Notes under the pieces: model-generated
What the model was told of the DNA's origin: nothing
The model's input: the letters and a program-made list of their open reading frames with translations, nothing else
Databases searched by the model: none
Source of the DNA: Roseomonas sp. HF4
GTDB taxonomy: Bacteria; Pseudomonadota; Alphaproteobacteria; Acetobacterales; Acetobacteraceae
NCBI RefSeq assembly: GCF_005222755.1
Contig: NZ_STGD01000006.1
Location: 1-64,000, forward strand
DNA length: 64,000 nucleotides
Direction: 5' to 3'
Shown: positions 26,497-34,569 of the stretch, piece by piece
How the letters are laid out: each line of letters opens with the position of its first letter
Numbering within the stretch: the stretch's first letter is position 1
Made by a program: the position numbers and the translations under genes

Positions 26497-27700
26497 GCCC
26501 GGCCTTGCCCCAGCGGAAGAAGCCGTCGCCCTCGGCGCGCAGCAGGTTCGCCAGCACCATGCGGTGCACTTCCGACGCGCCATCCACCAGCCGCGCCTGG
26601 CGGGCGTAACGGTAGATCCACTCGATCACCGTGTCCTTGGAATAACCGCGCGCACCGAGCAGCTGCAGCGCCGTGTCCACCGATTTCTGCAAGGCGTCGG
26701 CGACCACGATCTTGGCCATCGACACCTCCCTCCGCGCGAAGGAACCCTGGTCCAGCGCCCAGGCCGCGCGCATGGTCAGCAGGCGGCCGATCTCGATCTC
26801 CATCGCCGCCTGGCCGACCAGGCCCTGCACGCTCTCGCGGTCGACCAGCTTCTGGCCGAAGGAATCGCGCTGCTTGATACGCTCCATCGCGATCTCGAGG
26901 CAGCGGCGCGCGAGGCCCGTCCAGCGCATGCAATGCGTCAGCCGCGCGACGCCAAGGCGCATCTGCGTGAGCTTCAGCCCGTCGCCGACGCCCATCAGGC
27001 GCTGGGAATCGGGGACTTCCAGGCCGTCGAAGGCCAGCTCGCAATGCCCGCCATGTTCCTCGGGCCCCATGATCGGGATGCGGCGGACGATGTTCCAGCC
27101 GGGCGTGTCGGCCTTGAACAGGAAGGCGGACAGGCCCTTGCGCTCGTCGTCCGACGTGCGGGCGATGATGATGAAGATCTGCGCATTGCCCGCACCGGTG
27201 ATGAACCACTTTCGCCCCGTAATGCGCCAGCGGTCGTTGCCGACGCGATCGGCCTTCGTATAGGTCAGCCCGGGGTCGGACCCGCAGCCGTCAGGTTCCG
27301 TCATGGCGAAGGCGGATTGCACGTCGCCGCGCACGATCGGCAGCAGCCATTCCTCCTTCATCGCCTCGGGCAGCACGCGATCCAGGATCATCATGTTGCC
27401 GTCGTCCGGCGCGGCGGAATTGAACACCACGGGGCCGAAGATCGAGCGGTTCATCTCCTCGTAGCAGGCGGCCATGCCGATGCGCGGCAGGCCCTGGCCG
27501 CCGACCGCCCTCGGCATCTGCAAGGCCCAGAGCCCTTCCGCCTTCGCGGCCGCGCGCAGCCGCGCCAGCACCTCGGGCGCGATGTTCTCGTGCTCGTCGT
27601 AGTTGGCGCGGTCGGATTCCAGCGGGATCAGCCGCTCGTCCACGAAGCGGCGGATGCGGGTGCGAAAATCCTCGATCTCCGGCGGCAGCACGAAGTCCAT
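26489..27700 (-). CDS. Acyl-CoA dehydrogenase of the LvaC / ACAD11 type
   Basis: A 403-residue ACAD with M-T-E-P-D-G-C-G-S-D-P in the FAD domain and W-R-I-T-G-R-K-W-F-I-T-G after it. The C-terminal catalytic segment reads R-L-V-D-G-A-S-E-V-H-R. Asp373 replaces the glutamate of medium-chain ACADs (E-G-T), and D-G-x-x-E-V-H resembles the ACAD10/11 branch. That branch removes phosphate from 4-phosphoacyl-CoA, in keeping with the kinase encoded next. The frame stays open far upstream to 29617, but the conserved N-terminus starts at ATG 27700. It is separated from the upstream SDR by 11 bp. Confidence 0.86.
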   Translation of the reverse strand: MDFVLPPEIEDFRTRIRRFVDERLIPLESDRANYDEHENIAPEVLARLRAAAKAEGLWALQMPRAVGGQGLPRIGMAACYEEMNRSIFGPVVFNSAAPDDGNMMILDRVLPEAMKEEWLLPIVRGDVQSAFAMTEPDGCGSDPGLTYTKADRVGNDRWRITGRKWFITGAGNAQIFIIIARTSDDERKGLSAFLFKADTPGWNIVRRIPIMGPEEHGGHCELAFDGLEVPDSQRLMGVGDGLKLTQMRLGVARLTHCMRWTGLARRCLEIAMERIKQRDSFGQKLVDRESVQGLVGQAAMEIEIGRLLTMRAAWALDQGSFARREVSMAKIVVADALQKSVDTALQLLGARGYSKDTVIEWIYRYARQARLVDGASEVHRMVLANLLRAEGDGFFRWGKAGHG

Positions 27701-27711
27701 GGTGGCGGTTC

Positions 27712-28479
27712 CTACAGCGGATTGACCGAATGCCCGCCATCCACCGTGACCGTCGCGCCCGTCATGTGCGCGCCGGCGGCGGAGGCGAGGAGCAGCAGCG
27801 GCCCGGTCAGGTCGTCCGGGTTGCCCAGGCGCCGCTGCGGGATGCGCCTGATCATCGCCTGGCCGGGTTCGGAGGCGAAGAAGTCGCGGTTGATGTCCGT
27901 GGCGACGTAGCCGGGCGCGATGGCGTTCACGCGGATGCCGAAGCGCGCCAGTTCCACCGCCATCTGGCGCGTGAGGTGCAGCAGCCCGGCCTTGGCGGCC
28001 GTGTAGCCCGCGACACCCGGAATGATGCGCTCGCCCAGCACCGAGGCGATGTTGACGATGCAGCCCGGCTGCTTCGCCGCGGCCAGGCGCTTCGCCGCCT
28101 CCTGCCCCACCAGGAAGCAGCCGCGCAGGTTCACGGCCATCACGGCGTCCCAGTCCTCGATGCCCTGTTGCAGGAAGGGCTTCGTCACCGCGATGCCGGC
28201 GTTGTTCACCAGAATGTCGCAGGGCCCGCCGAGCGCGGCCTCGGCCGCGTCGAAGGCCGGGGCGATGGTGGCGGGGTCCGTCACGTCGAGCGGCACGGCC
28301 ACCGCGCGCGGCCCGAGTTCGGCGGCCAGCGCCGTGATCGCCTCCATCCGCCGCGCACCGAGCGCCACCGCCGCACCCGCGCCCTGCAGCACCCGCGCGA
28401 AATGCGCGCCCAGCACGCCCGAGGCGCCGGTCACGAAGGCGCGCCGCCCCTGCAGCGAGAACAGCCCGGCGATGTCCAT
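27712..28479 (-). CDS. Short-chain dehydrogenase/reductase (LvaD-like), first gene of the operon
   Basis: A 255-residue classical SDR. The nucleotide motif is T-G-A-S-G-V-L-G near 19-26, N-N-A-G follows, and the active site has S (N-I-A-S-V) with Y-T-A-A-K. GGGAGGA precedes ATG 28479. In the lva pathway LvaD reduces the 4-keto group of levulinyl-CoA to 4-hydroxyvaleryl-CoA; this SDR occupies the corresponding place in the gene set. Its own sequence alone would allow a 3-oxoacyl reductase role. The promoter of the five-gene operon should lie in the 88-bp gap to the divergent SDR. Confidence 0.84.
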   Translation of the reverse strand: MDIAGLFSLQGRRAFVTGASGVLGAHFARVLQGAGAAVALGARRMEAITALAAELGPRAVAVPLDVTDPATIAPAFDAAEAALGGPCDILVNNAGIAVTKPFLQQGIEDWDAVMAVNLRGCFLVGQEAAKRLAAAKQPGCIVNIASVLGERIIPGVAGYTAAKAGLLHLTRQMAVELARFGIRVNAIAPGYVATDINRDFFASEPGQAMIRRIPQRRLGNPDDLTGPLLLLASAAGAHMTGATVTVDGGHSVNPL

Positions 28480-28567
28480 GCGATCCTCCCGTCGCCCGGA
28501 GGGGTGCCACCCGTTGCGCCCGCCCGCAAGCCCCGCGATGCTGCACCGCCGCAGCAGGAGACCGGGC

Positions 28568-29311
28568 ATGACCACAGGAGCCGTCCTGGTGACGGGCGCG
28601 CAGCAGGGGATCGGCGCCGCCGCCGTGCGCGCCTTCGCCGCCGCGGGTTACGACGTGGCCGTCAACTGGCTCGACGACGAGGCGGCGGCCGAGGCCGTCG
28701 CGGCCGATGCCCGCGCCGCCGGCCGCCGCGCCGTGCTGGTGCGTGGCGATGTCGGCACGGCGGCGTCCTGCGCCGCGCTGGTCCAGGCCGCGATCGAGGG
28801 CCTCGGCCGGCTCGACGTGCTGGTGAACAATGCCGGCATCTTCCCGCGCGTCTCCTTCCTCGACATGACCGAGGCCGAGTGGGACCGCGTGCTGGACGTG
28901 AACCTCAAGGGCAGCGCCTTCTGCGCCCAGGCGGCGGCGCGGCACATGGTGGCCACGGGGACGAAGGGGGTGATCCTGAACCTCTCCTCCTCCTCCGTGC
29001 GCGGCGCGGTGCTCGGGGTGCATTATTCCGCGACCAAGACGGGCGTCATCGGCATCACGCGGTCGATGGCGCTGGCACTCGCACCGCATGGCATCCGGGT
29101 GAACGCCATCGCACCCGGCCTGACGGATACCGCGCAGCCGCGCTACGGCAACACGGACGACGAACTGGCCGAGATGGCGAAGGCGATGCCGCTCGGCCGC
29201 ATGGGCCGGCCGGAGGAGATCGCGGGGCTGATGACCTATCTTGCTTCCGACGCTGCGGAATGGATCACGGGTCAGGTCTATCACATCAACGGCGGCGTCT
29301 ATCTTGCCTGA
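28568..29311 (+). CDS. Short-chain dehydrogenase/reductase (FabG-like)
   Basis: A 247-residue classical SDR. The cofactor motif is V-T-G-A-Q-Q-G-I-G near 8-16, N-N-A-G-I is present, and the catalytic Ser sits in L-S-S-S-S with Y-S-A-T-K. The C-terminus ends G-Q-V-Y-H-I-N-G-G-V-Y-L, typical of FabG/sugar-dehydrogenase-like members. A CAGGAGA site precedes ATG 28568. It is divergent from the lva-like operon and could share its regulation. The substrate cannot be told. Confidence 0.84.
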   Translation: MTTGAVLVTGAQQGIGAAAVRAFAAAGYDVAVNWLDDEAAAEAVAADARAAGRRAVLVRGDVGTAASCAALVQAAIEGLGRLDVLVNNAGIFPRVSFLDMTEAEWDRVLDVNLKGSAFCAQAAARHMVATGTKGVILNLSSSSVRGAVLGVHYSATKTGVIGITRSMALALAPHGIRVNAIAPGLTDTAQPRYGNTDDELAEMAKAMPLGRMGRPEEIAGLMTYLASDAAEWITGQVYHINGGVYLA

Positions 29312-29369
29312 ACGCTGGACCGCGGCGGTCCGGCGCGGCAGCATCGCCTGGATGGCATTGGAGGTTCGG

Positions 29370-29687
29370 ATGCGCGGTGCTGCGGCTCTGGTGGTGATGA
29401 TGGCAGCCGCGCTGCCGGCGATGGCGCAGCCCGAGCCGGGCGATCCGCGCGCGGGCCAGCGCCTGGCCGCCACCTGGTGCGCGAGCTGCCACCAGATCGC
29501 ACCGGGCGGCCCCGGACCGGCCAACGACGTCGCGCCCGCCTTCCGCTCGATCGCGCAGATGGCGTCCACGACCTCGATGTCGCTGCGCGTCTTCCTGCAA
29601 ACCCCGCACCCGAACATGCCGGACTACCGCCTGTCGCGGGACCAGATGGACGACCTCGTCGCGTATATCCTGACGCTGAAGCCCTGA
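29370..29687 (+). CDS. Small periplasmic c-type cytochrome
   Basis: A 105-residue exported class I cytochrome c. The signal peptide is about residues 1-20 (cleavage after A-M-A), a single haem site C-A-S-C-H follows, and the likely sixth ligand Met is in P-N-M-P-D-Y. The ATG at 29370 has GGAGG 5 nt upstream, which decides the start over upstream in-frame ATGs. It would carry single electrons in the periplasm. No oxidase or dehydrogenase subunit is adjacent, so its partner is not evident. Confidence 0.84.
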   Translation: MRGAAALVVMMAAALPAMAQPEPGDPRAGQRLAATWCASCHQIAPGGPGPANDVAPAFRSIAQMASTTSMSLRVFLQTPHPNMPDYRLSRDQMDDLVAYILTLKP

Positions 29688-29754
29688 CGCGCCGTCTGGC
29701 GCGCCCCCGTTTCCCGCGCTACGCAGGCGCCAAGTCCAAGGGGGAAGACGCCAC

Positions 29755-30816
29755 GTGTCCGTCGATCGTTTCCGGCTCGCCTACCTGATCAGGGTGCCGC
29801 ACCAGTCTTTCCTCGACACCGCGGCGCTGGACCCGCGGCTGGAGGTCATCCGCATGACGCTGGATGACGGCGAGGACGCCGCGCTCAAGGTCCTCGAGAC
29901 CTGCCAGGGCTACTACGTGAAGGCGTCCCGCGACGAATTGCCGCGCCCCTTCCACGTGAACGACACGCTGCTCGCGCGCCTGCCGAACCTGCTGATGGCG
30001 GCGTCCCAGGGCGCCGGCTACGACACCATCGACCCCGCCGCCTGCACGCGGGCCGGCGTGCTGCTGGTCAACCAGGCCGGCGGCAACGCGGAAGCGGTGG
30101 CGGAACACGCGGTCGGCATGATGCTCGCGCTGATGAAGCGCTTCCCCGAATGCCACGCCGCGATGCGCGAAGGCCGCGCGCACCGGCGCGAAGAATTCAT
30201 GGGCCGCAACCTCTACGGCAAGACCGTGGGGCTGGTCGGTATCGGCAATGTCGGCACGCGCACGGCGGCGATCCTGAACGCCGCCTTCCATTGTCGCGTG
30301 CTGGCCTACGACCCCTATGTGGACGCGGCGACGGTCGCGGACCGCGGCGCCGAGAAGATCGACGACCTCGGCGCCATGCTGGCGCAATGCGACGTTGTCT
30401 CCCTGCATTGCCCGCTGACGCCCGAGAGCCGCGCCATGATGGCCGCCGACAGCTTCGCCGCCATGAAGAAGGGCGCGGTGCTGGTGACGACCGCGCGCGG
30501 CTCGATCCACGACGAGGGCGCGCTGCTCTCGGCGCTGCAGACCGGGCACCTCGCGGCCGCCGGCCTCGATGTCTGGGAACAGGAACCGCCGCCGGCCGAC
30601 CATCTGCTGCTGCGCCACCCGGCGGTGATCTGCACGCAGCACACGGCCGGCGTCACGCACGAAAGCCGCGCGATGATCACGCGCATCGCGGCCGAGGCCT
30701 TCTCCGCCTTCGCCGCCGGCCGCTTCCCGCCGCGCATCATCAACCCCGAGGTCAAGGCGCGCGTGGCGGAACGCTACCGCGCGGCGCTCGGGCGCGACAT
30801 CGCGGACCAGCCATGA
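29755..30816 (+). CDS. D-isomer-specific 2-hydroxyacid dehydrogenase
   Basis: A 353-residue NAD(P)-dependent enzyme of the phosphoglycerate-dehydrogenase family. The Rossmann motif is V-G-I-G-N-V-G-T near 161-168, V-T-T-A-R-G-S-I-H-D-E provides the catalytic Arg region, Glu lies in W-E-Q-E-P, and the catalytic His is in T-Q-H-T-A-G-V-T. It starts at GTG 29755 behind AAGGGGGAA. There is no ACT domain, so it is more likely a glyoxylate/hydroxypyruvate-type or catabolic reductase than SerA. An MFS gene follows 48 bp downstream and may supply its substrate. Confidence 0.85.
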   Translation: MSVDRFRLAYLIRVPHQSFLDTAALDPRLEVIRMTLDDGEDAALKVLETCQGYYVKASRDELPRPFHVNDTLLARLPNLLMAASQGAGYDTIDPAACTRAGVLLVNQAGGNAEAVAEHAVGMMLALMKRFPECHAAMREGRAHRREEFMGRNLYGKTVGLVGIGNVGTRTAAILNAAFHCRVLAYDPYVDAATVADRGAEKIDDLGAMLAQCDVVSLHCPLTPESRAMMAADSFAAMKKGAVLVTTARGSIHDEGALLSALQTGHLAAAGLDVWEQEPPPADHLLLRHPAVICTQHTAGVTHESRAMITRIAAEAFSAFAAGRFPPRIINPEVKARVAERYRAALGRDIADQP

Positions 30817-30863
30817 CCTGATCCGGCTTGGCGGCGGCGCGCGGCCGGCCGAGGATGGCGTCG

Positions 30864-32030
30864 ATGACCGCCGCCCCCAGCCGCGCGCTGACCGTCGCCG
30901 TGCTCGGCACGACGCAAACGCTCTCCTGGGCGTCGTCCTACTACCTGCCGGCGATCCTGGCGGCGCCGATCGCGGCCGAGTTCGGCCTTTCCCGCGCCGC
31001 CATCTTCGGCGTCTTCTCGGGCGCGCTGCTGCTCACCGCCGTGCTCGGCCCCTGGGCCGGGCGGCGGATCGACGAGCGCGGCGGTCGGGACGTGCTCGCG
31101 GCCTCGAACCTGGTCTTTGCCGCCGGCCTGCTGCTGATGGGCCTGGCGCCGGGGCCGCTGGTGTTCTGCGCGGCCTGGGCCATCGTCGGCGTCGCCATGG
31201 CGATGGGCCTCTACGACGCCGCCTTTGCGACGCTGGCGGGCCTCTATGGCCGCGATGCGCGCAGCAGCATCACCGGCATCACGCTGATCGCAGGCTTCGC
31301 GAGCACCGTCGGCTGGCCCGCCACCGCTTTGATGGACGCCGAATGGGGCTGGCGCGGCGCCTGCGTCGGCTGGTCGGCGTTGCATCTCGGCCTCGGCCTG
31401 CCGCTCAACCGCCTGCTGATCCCGCGTGCGCCGCCACCGGCCAAGGCCGCCGCCGCGACCGGCTCCGAGGACAGCGCCGCCGCACCGCGCCTGCGCGACA
31501 TGGCGCTGCTCGCCTTCGTGCTGGCGACGGCGGGGTTCAGCGCCTCGGCGCTCGGCGCGCACCTGCCGGGCGTGCTGCAGGCGGCGGGTGCCACGGCGAC
31601 AGCCGCCGTCGCGGCGGGCGCGCTGCTGGGCCCGGCGCAGGTCGGTGCGCGCATCCTGGAATTCGGCCTGCTGCGGAAGGTGAGCCCGCTGGTCTCGGCG
31701 CGGATCGCGGCGGCGGCGCATCCGATTGCCGTCGTCGCGCTGGTCGCCGGTGGCGCACCCATGGCGGCGGTCTTCGTGCTGATCCACGGCGCGGGCAACG
31801 GCATGCTGACCATCACGCGCGGCACGTTGCCGCTCGCGCTATTCGGACCCGAGGGCTACGGGCGGCGGCAGGGCCTCATCACCGCCCCGGCCCGCGCGGC
31901 ACAGGCGCTGGCGCCGTTCTTCTTTGGCCTGCTGGTGGACGAGGCCGGCGCGCAGGCGCTCTGGCTGACGGCCGCTCTCGGCGCCGCGGCCGTCGCCGCC
32001 CTCTTCGCCCTGCGGTTGCGCGGCGCCTGA
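30864..32030 (+). CDS. MFS transporter
   Basis: A 388-residue, 12-helix carrier of the inner membrane. A long cytoplasmic loop between helices 6 and 7 (Ala/Pro-rich, near residue 190) splits it into two six-helix halves. The first half has G-P-W-A-G-R-R-I-D-E-R-G-G-R, the MFS loop 2-3 motif. I chose ATG 30864, which has GAGG 9 nt upstream; ATG 30855 and an upstream TTG are alternatives. Substrate unknown; the hydroxyacid dehydrogenase gene just upstream suggests an organic acid. Confidence 0.78.
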   Translation: MTAAPSRALTVAVLGTTQTLSWASSYYLPAILAAPIAAEFGLSRAAIFGVFSGALLLTAVLGPWAGRRIDERGGRDVLAASNLVFAAGLLLMGLAPGPLVFCAAWAIVGVAMAMGLYDAAFATLAGLYGRDARSSITGITLIAGFASTVGWPATALMDAEWGWRGACVGWSALHLGLGLPLNRLLIPRAPPPAKAAAATGSEDSAAAPRLRDMALLAFVLATAGFSASALGAHLPGVLQAAGATATAAVAAGALLGPAQVGARILEFGLLRKVSPLVSARIAAAAHPIAVVALVAGGAPMAAVFVLIHGAGNGMLTITRGTLPLALFGPEGYGRRQGLITAPARAAQALAPFFFGLLVDEAGAQALWLTAALGAAAVAALFALRLRGA

Positions 32031-32094
32031 CCGCGGGGCGTGCGAGCGCAAGGGGCGGAGGGCGCGGCGCCGCGCCACCTGCCACAAGCGCCGC

Positions 32095-32568
32095 ATGACA
32101 CGTTTCCGTTGCGTCCCGATGGACCCCGCCGCCGCTGCCCGCTTCCGCGCCACGCATCGCGACGATCGCGGCGGGGCGGTGCATGTCCGCCCGGTCGATG
32201 GGCCGGGCTTTCCCTGCCGCGCCTGCCTGCGCCTCGGCCACCCGGGCGAGACAATGCTGCTCGCGTCGTGGGACCTGCCGCTGCCGCAGGGGCCCTACTG
32301 GACGCCATCGCCGGTCTTCCTGCACGCAGGGGATTGCGCCGGCGCGCCGGTGGAGGATGCGCTGCCCGAGACGGTCACGGCGAACGCGATCGTCTCGCTC
32401 CGCCACTACGATGCGGCGGGGATGTGCCTCTATGACCTCGGCGTGGTGGTAGCGGGCGGGGCGGCGGAAGCGGCGCTGCGGGCGCGGTTCGGCGACCCGC
32501 GCGTGGCGTATGTGAACATCCATACGGCGCGGCCGGGGTGCTGGCTGACGCGGGTGGAGCGGGGCTGA
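32095..32568 (+). CDS. DUF1203-family protein
   Basis: A 157-residue cytoplasmic protein with no signal peptide or membrane segment. It fits DUF1203: P-C-R-A-C-L near 42-47, G-E-T-M-L-L-A-S-W, P-Y-W-T-P-S-P-V-F-L-H with a following Cys, then the L-R-H-Y-D and V-A-Y-V-N-I-H-T-A-R-P-G-C segments. The function of the family is not known. It is followed at once by a cluster of GC hairpins that probably ends its transcript. Confidence 0.75.
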   Translation: MTRFRCVPMDPAAAARFRATHRDDRGGAVHVRPVDGPGFPCRACLRLGHPGETMLLASWDLPLPQGPYWTPSPVFLHAGDCAGAPVEDALPETVTANAIVSLRHYDAAGMCLYDLGVVVAGGAAEAALRARFGDPRVAYVNIHTARPGCWLTRVERG

Positions 32569-32572
32569 CGGA

Positions 32573-32710
32573 TCGAGGGGGCGCCGCCCCCTCGAACACC
32601 CCCGCCAAAGGCCGAAGGGCCTTTGGAAACCAATACGCGTCATGGGTTCCGAGGGTCTCAGGCCCTCGGCGGGGAGGGTCCGGGAGGGGCGGCGCCCCTC
32701 CCGCGCGGCC
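32573..32710. repeat. Hairpin-cluster element, copy 1
   Basis: Four successive palindromes fill the gap between convergent genes: GAGGGGGCG/CGCCCCCTC at about 32575-32593; a perfect 9-bp stem CCAAAGGCC/GGCCTTTGG with GAAG loop (32605-32626); CCGAGGG/CCCTCGG (about 32649-32669); and GGGAGGGGC/GCCCCTCCC (about 32682-32702). The first two recur at 55490-55563. This looks like a REP-type cluster or a multi-hairpin terminator. Confidence 0.7.
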
Positions 32711-33637
32711 TCAGAACCCGACCAGGTCCCCGCCCTTCAGCTTCAGCATCTCGCGCGCCTCGGCCGGCGTCGCGATCTCGAGACTCAGCTCCTCGAGGAT
32801 CCGCCGGATCTTCGTCACCTGCTCGGCATTCGACGTCGCGGCCTTGCCCTTGCCGATCCAGAGGCTGTCCTCGAGGCCCACGCGCACATTGCCGCCGAGC
32901 ATCCCGGCCATGGTGACGAACGGCATCTGGTGGCGGCCCGCCGCCAGCACCGACCAGACATAGTCCTTGCCGAACAGCCGGTCGGCGGTCTCCTTCATGA
33001 ACATCAGGTTCCGCGGTTCGGCGCCGATGCCGCCCAGGATGCCGAAGATCGTCTGCGTGAACAGCGGCGGCTCCACCACCTTGCGGTCGAGCATGTGCGC
33101 CAGGTTGTAGAGGTGCCCCACGTCGTAGCATTCGAACTCGAAGCGCGTGCCATGCGCCTTGCCAAGGCGCTCCACCACCTGCTCGATGTCCTGGAAGGTG
33201 TTGCGGAAGATGTAGTTCGTGGTGCCTTCCAGGTAGGGCTTCTCCCAGTCGTGCTTGAAGTGCTTCACCCGCGCGGCCGAGGGCGCGATGTTGAAATTCA
33301 TCGAGCCCATGTTGAGGCTGCACATCTCGGGCTTGGCCAGCAGCGGCGCCGCCAGGCGTTCATCGAGCGACATGCCGAGCCCGCCGCCGGTCGTGATGTT
33401 GATGACCGCGTCGGTGGACTGCTTGATCACCGGCAGGAACTGCATGAACACGGCGGGGTCGGGCGTCGGGCGGCCGTCGATCGGGTCGCGCGCGTGCAGG
33501 TGGATGATGGAGGCGCCGGCCTCGGCCGCGGCGATGGACTGCTCGGCGATCTGCTGCGGCGTGATCGGCAGGTGGTCCGACATCGACGGCGTGTGGATCG
33601 CCCCGGTGACGGCGCAGGTGATGATGACCTTGGACAT
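32711..33637 (-). CDS. BKACE-family beta-keto acid cleavage enzyme (DUF849, Kce-like)
   Basis: A 308-residue zinc TIM-barrel enzyme. Zinc ligands His46 and His48 in I-I-H-L-H-A-R-D-P are at the same positions as in the lysine-fermentation enzyme Kce, and G-L-E-D (Glu256) supplies the third ligand. BKACE enzymes condense a beta-keto acid with acetyl-CoA and split it into a CoA ester plus acetoacetate. The family is functionally diverse and the active-site residues do not fix the substrate. It is a single gene with a palindrome cluster downstream and a MITE-like element upstream. Confidence 0.88.
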   Translation of the reverse strand: MSKVIITCAVTGAIHTPSMSDHLPITPQQIAEQSIAAAEAGASIIHLHARDPIDGRPTPDPAVFMQFLPVIKQSTDAVINITTGGGLGMSLDERLAAPLLAKPEMCSLNMGSMNFNIAPSAARVKHFKHDWEKPYLEGTTNYIFRNTFQDIEQVVERLGKAHGTRFEFECYDVGHLYNLAHMLDRKVVEPPLFTQTIFGILGGIGAEPRNLMFMKETADRLFGKDYVWSVLAAGRHQMPFVTMAGMLGGNVRVGLEDSLWIGKGKAATSNAEQVTKIRRILEELSLEIATPAEAREMLKLKGGDLVGF

Positions 33638-33710
33638 GGCGGTTCCTCCGTGACGGGGCGATCCTGCACGGGCCGGCGCGATGCTGGAAGGGCGGCGGCC
33701 TCATGGCAGG

Positions 33711-33804
33711 CGCACGAAGCCCCCGACGCGCGGCCCGAAGGGCCGGGGCCGCGACTGCGGCCCGTCCGGCGTCCGGGGGGCACGAAGGCGGCACCTTCGC
33801 GCGC
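33711..33804. mobile_element. MITE-like element, copy 1 (94 bp)
   Basis: The ends are near-perfect 10-bp inverted repeats (GCGCACGAAG ... CTTCGCGCGC). The interior carries GGCCCGAAGGGCC and GGCCGCGACTGCGGCCC palindromes, then CCGGCGTCCGGGGGGCACGAAGG. The same modules occur in the same order at 48656-48789. There is no coding capacity. It lies upstream of the BKACE gene and just after the 3' end of tlyA. Confidence 0.65.
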
Positions 33805-33809
33805 CCATA

Positions 33810-34556
33810 TCAGTCGCGGACGGCGGCGATCAGGAATTCCCTGTTCCCTTCCGGGCCGGTGATCGGGCTCGGCACGATGCCGAGCACGCGCCAGCCCGGC
33901 AGCCCCGCCCACCAGTCGCAGATCGTGGCGCAGACCTCCTCGTGCACGGCGGGGTCGCGCACCACGCCGCCCTTGCCGACGCGCGCGGGCCCGGCCTCGA
34001 ATTGCGGCTTGATCAGCGCGACGGCGAAGGCGCCCGGCGCGGCAAGCCCGAGCGCCGCCGGCAGCACCGTGCGCAACCCGATGAAGGATGCGTCGCAGAC
34101 GACGACGCCGGGCGGCTCGGGCACCTGGCCCGCGGTCAGGTGGCGGGCGTTCACGCGCTCCAGCACCACCACGCGCGGGTCGTTGCGGAGCGACCAGTCG
34201 AGCTGCCCATGCCCGACATCCACCGCGTAGACCCGCGTCGCACCGCGGGTCAGCAGCACATGCGTGAAGCCGCCGGTCGAGGCGCCGATGTCGAGCCCGA
34301 CGCGCCCGGCCGGGTCCAGCCCGAAATGGTCCAGCGCATGGGCGAGCTTCACGCCGCCGCGGCTGACCCAGGGATGTGGCTCGCCGCGCAGCGACAGCGC
34401 CTGGCCCTCGGCCACAGTGTCGCCCGCCTTGTCGATGCGGCGTTCGCCGGAGAACACCTTGCCGGCCAGGATCAGCGCCTGCGCGCGGCTGCGGGATTCC
34501 GCAAGGCCACGTTCCACCAGGGCAATGTCGGCGCGCTGCCTTGGCGCGCGGATCAT
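33810..34556 (-). CDS. tlyA: TlyA-family rRNA (cytidine-2'-O)-methyltransferase / haemolysin-like
   Basis: A 248-residue protein. An N-terminal S4 RNA-binding domain (about 6-65; R-A-D-I-A-L-V-E-R-G-L-A-E-S-R-S-R-A) is joined to an FtsJ-type methyltransferase domain with SAM motif I G-L-D-I-G-A-S-T-G-G-F-T and the later V-V-C-D-A-S-F-I and A-L-I-K-P-Q-F-E segments. It should 2'-O-methylate ribosomal RNA cytidines. In many alphaproteobacteria tlyA directly follows dxs; here two unrelated genes lie between them. It begins 13 bp downstream of the AerR-like gene. Confidence 0.9.
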   Translation of the reverse strand: MIRAPRQRADIALVERGLAESRSRAQALILAGKVFSGERRIDKAGDTVAEGQALSLRGEPHPWVSRGGVKLAHALDHFGLDPAGRVGLDIGASTGGFTHVLLTRGATRVYAVDVGHGQLDWSLRNDPRVVVLERVNARHLTAGQVPEPPGVVVCDASFIGLRTVLPAALGLAAPGAFAVALIKPQFEAGPARVGKGGVVRDPAVHEEVCATICDWWAGLPGWRVLGIVPSPITGPEGNREFLIAAVRD

Positions 34557-34569
34557 GCAGCCCGGGCGC

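Noticed and set aside
27701-29617. Long minus-strand open frame continuous with the acyl-CoA dehydrogenase, suggesting a giant fusion protein
   Set aside because: The upstream part is antisense to two real SDR genes and a cytochrome gene, lacks domain signatures, and is open because of high GC. The conserved dehydrogenase N-terminus begins at 27700.
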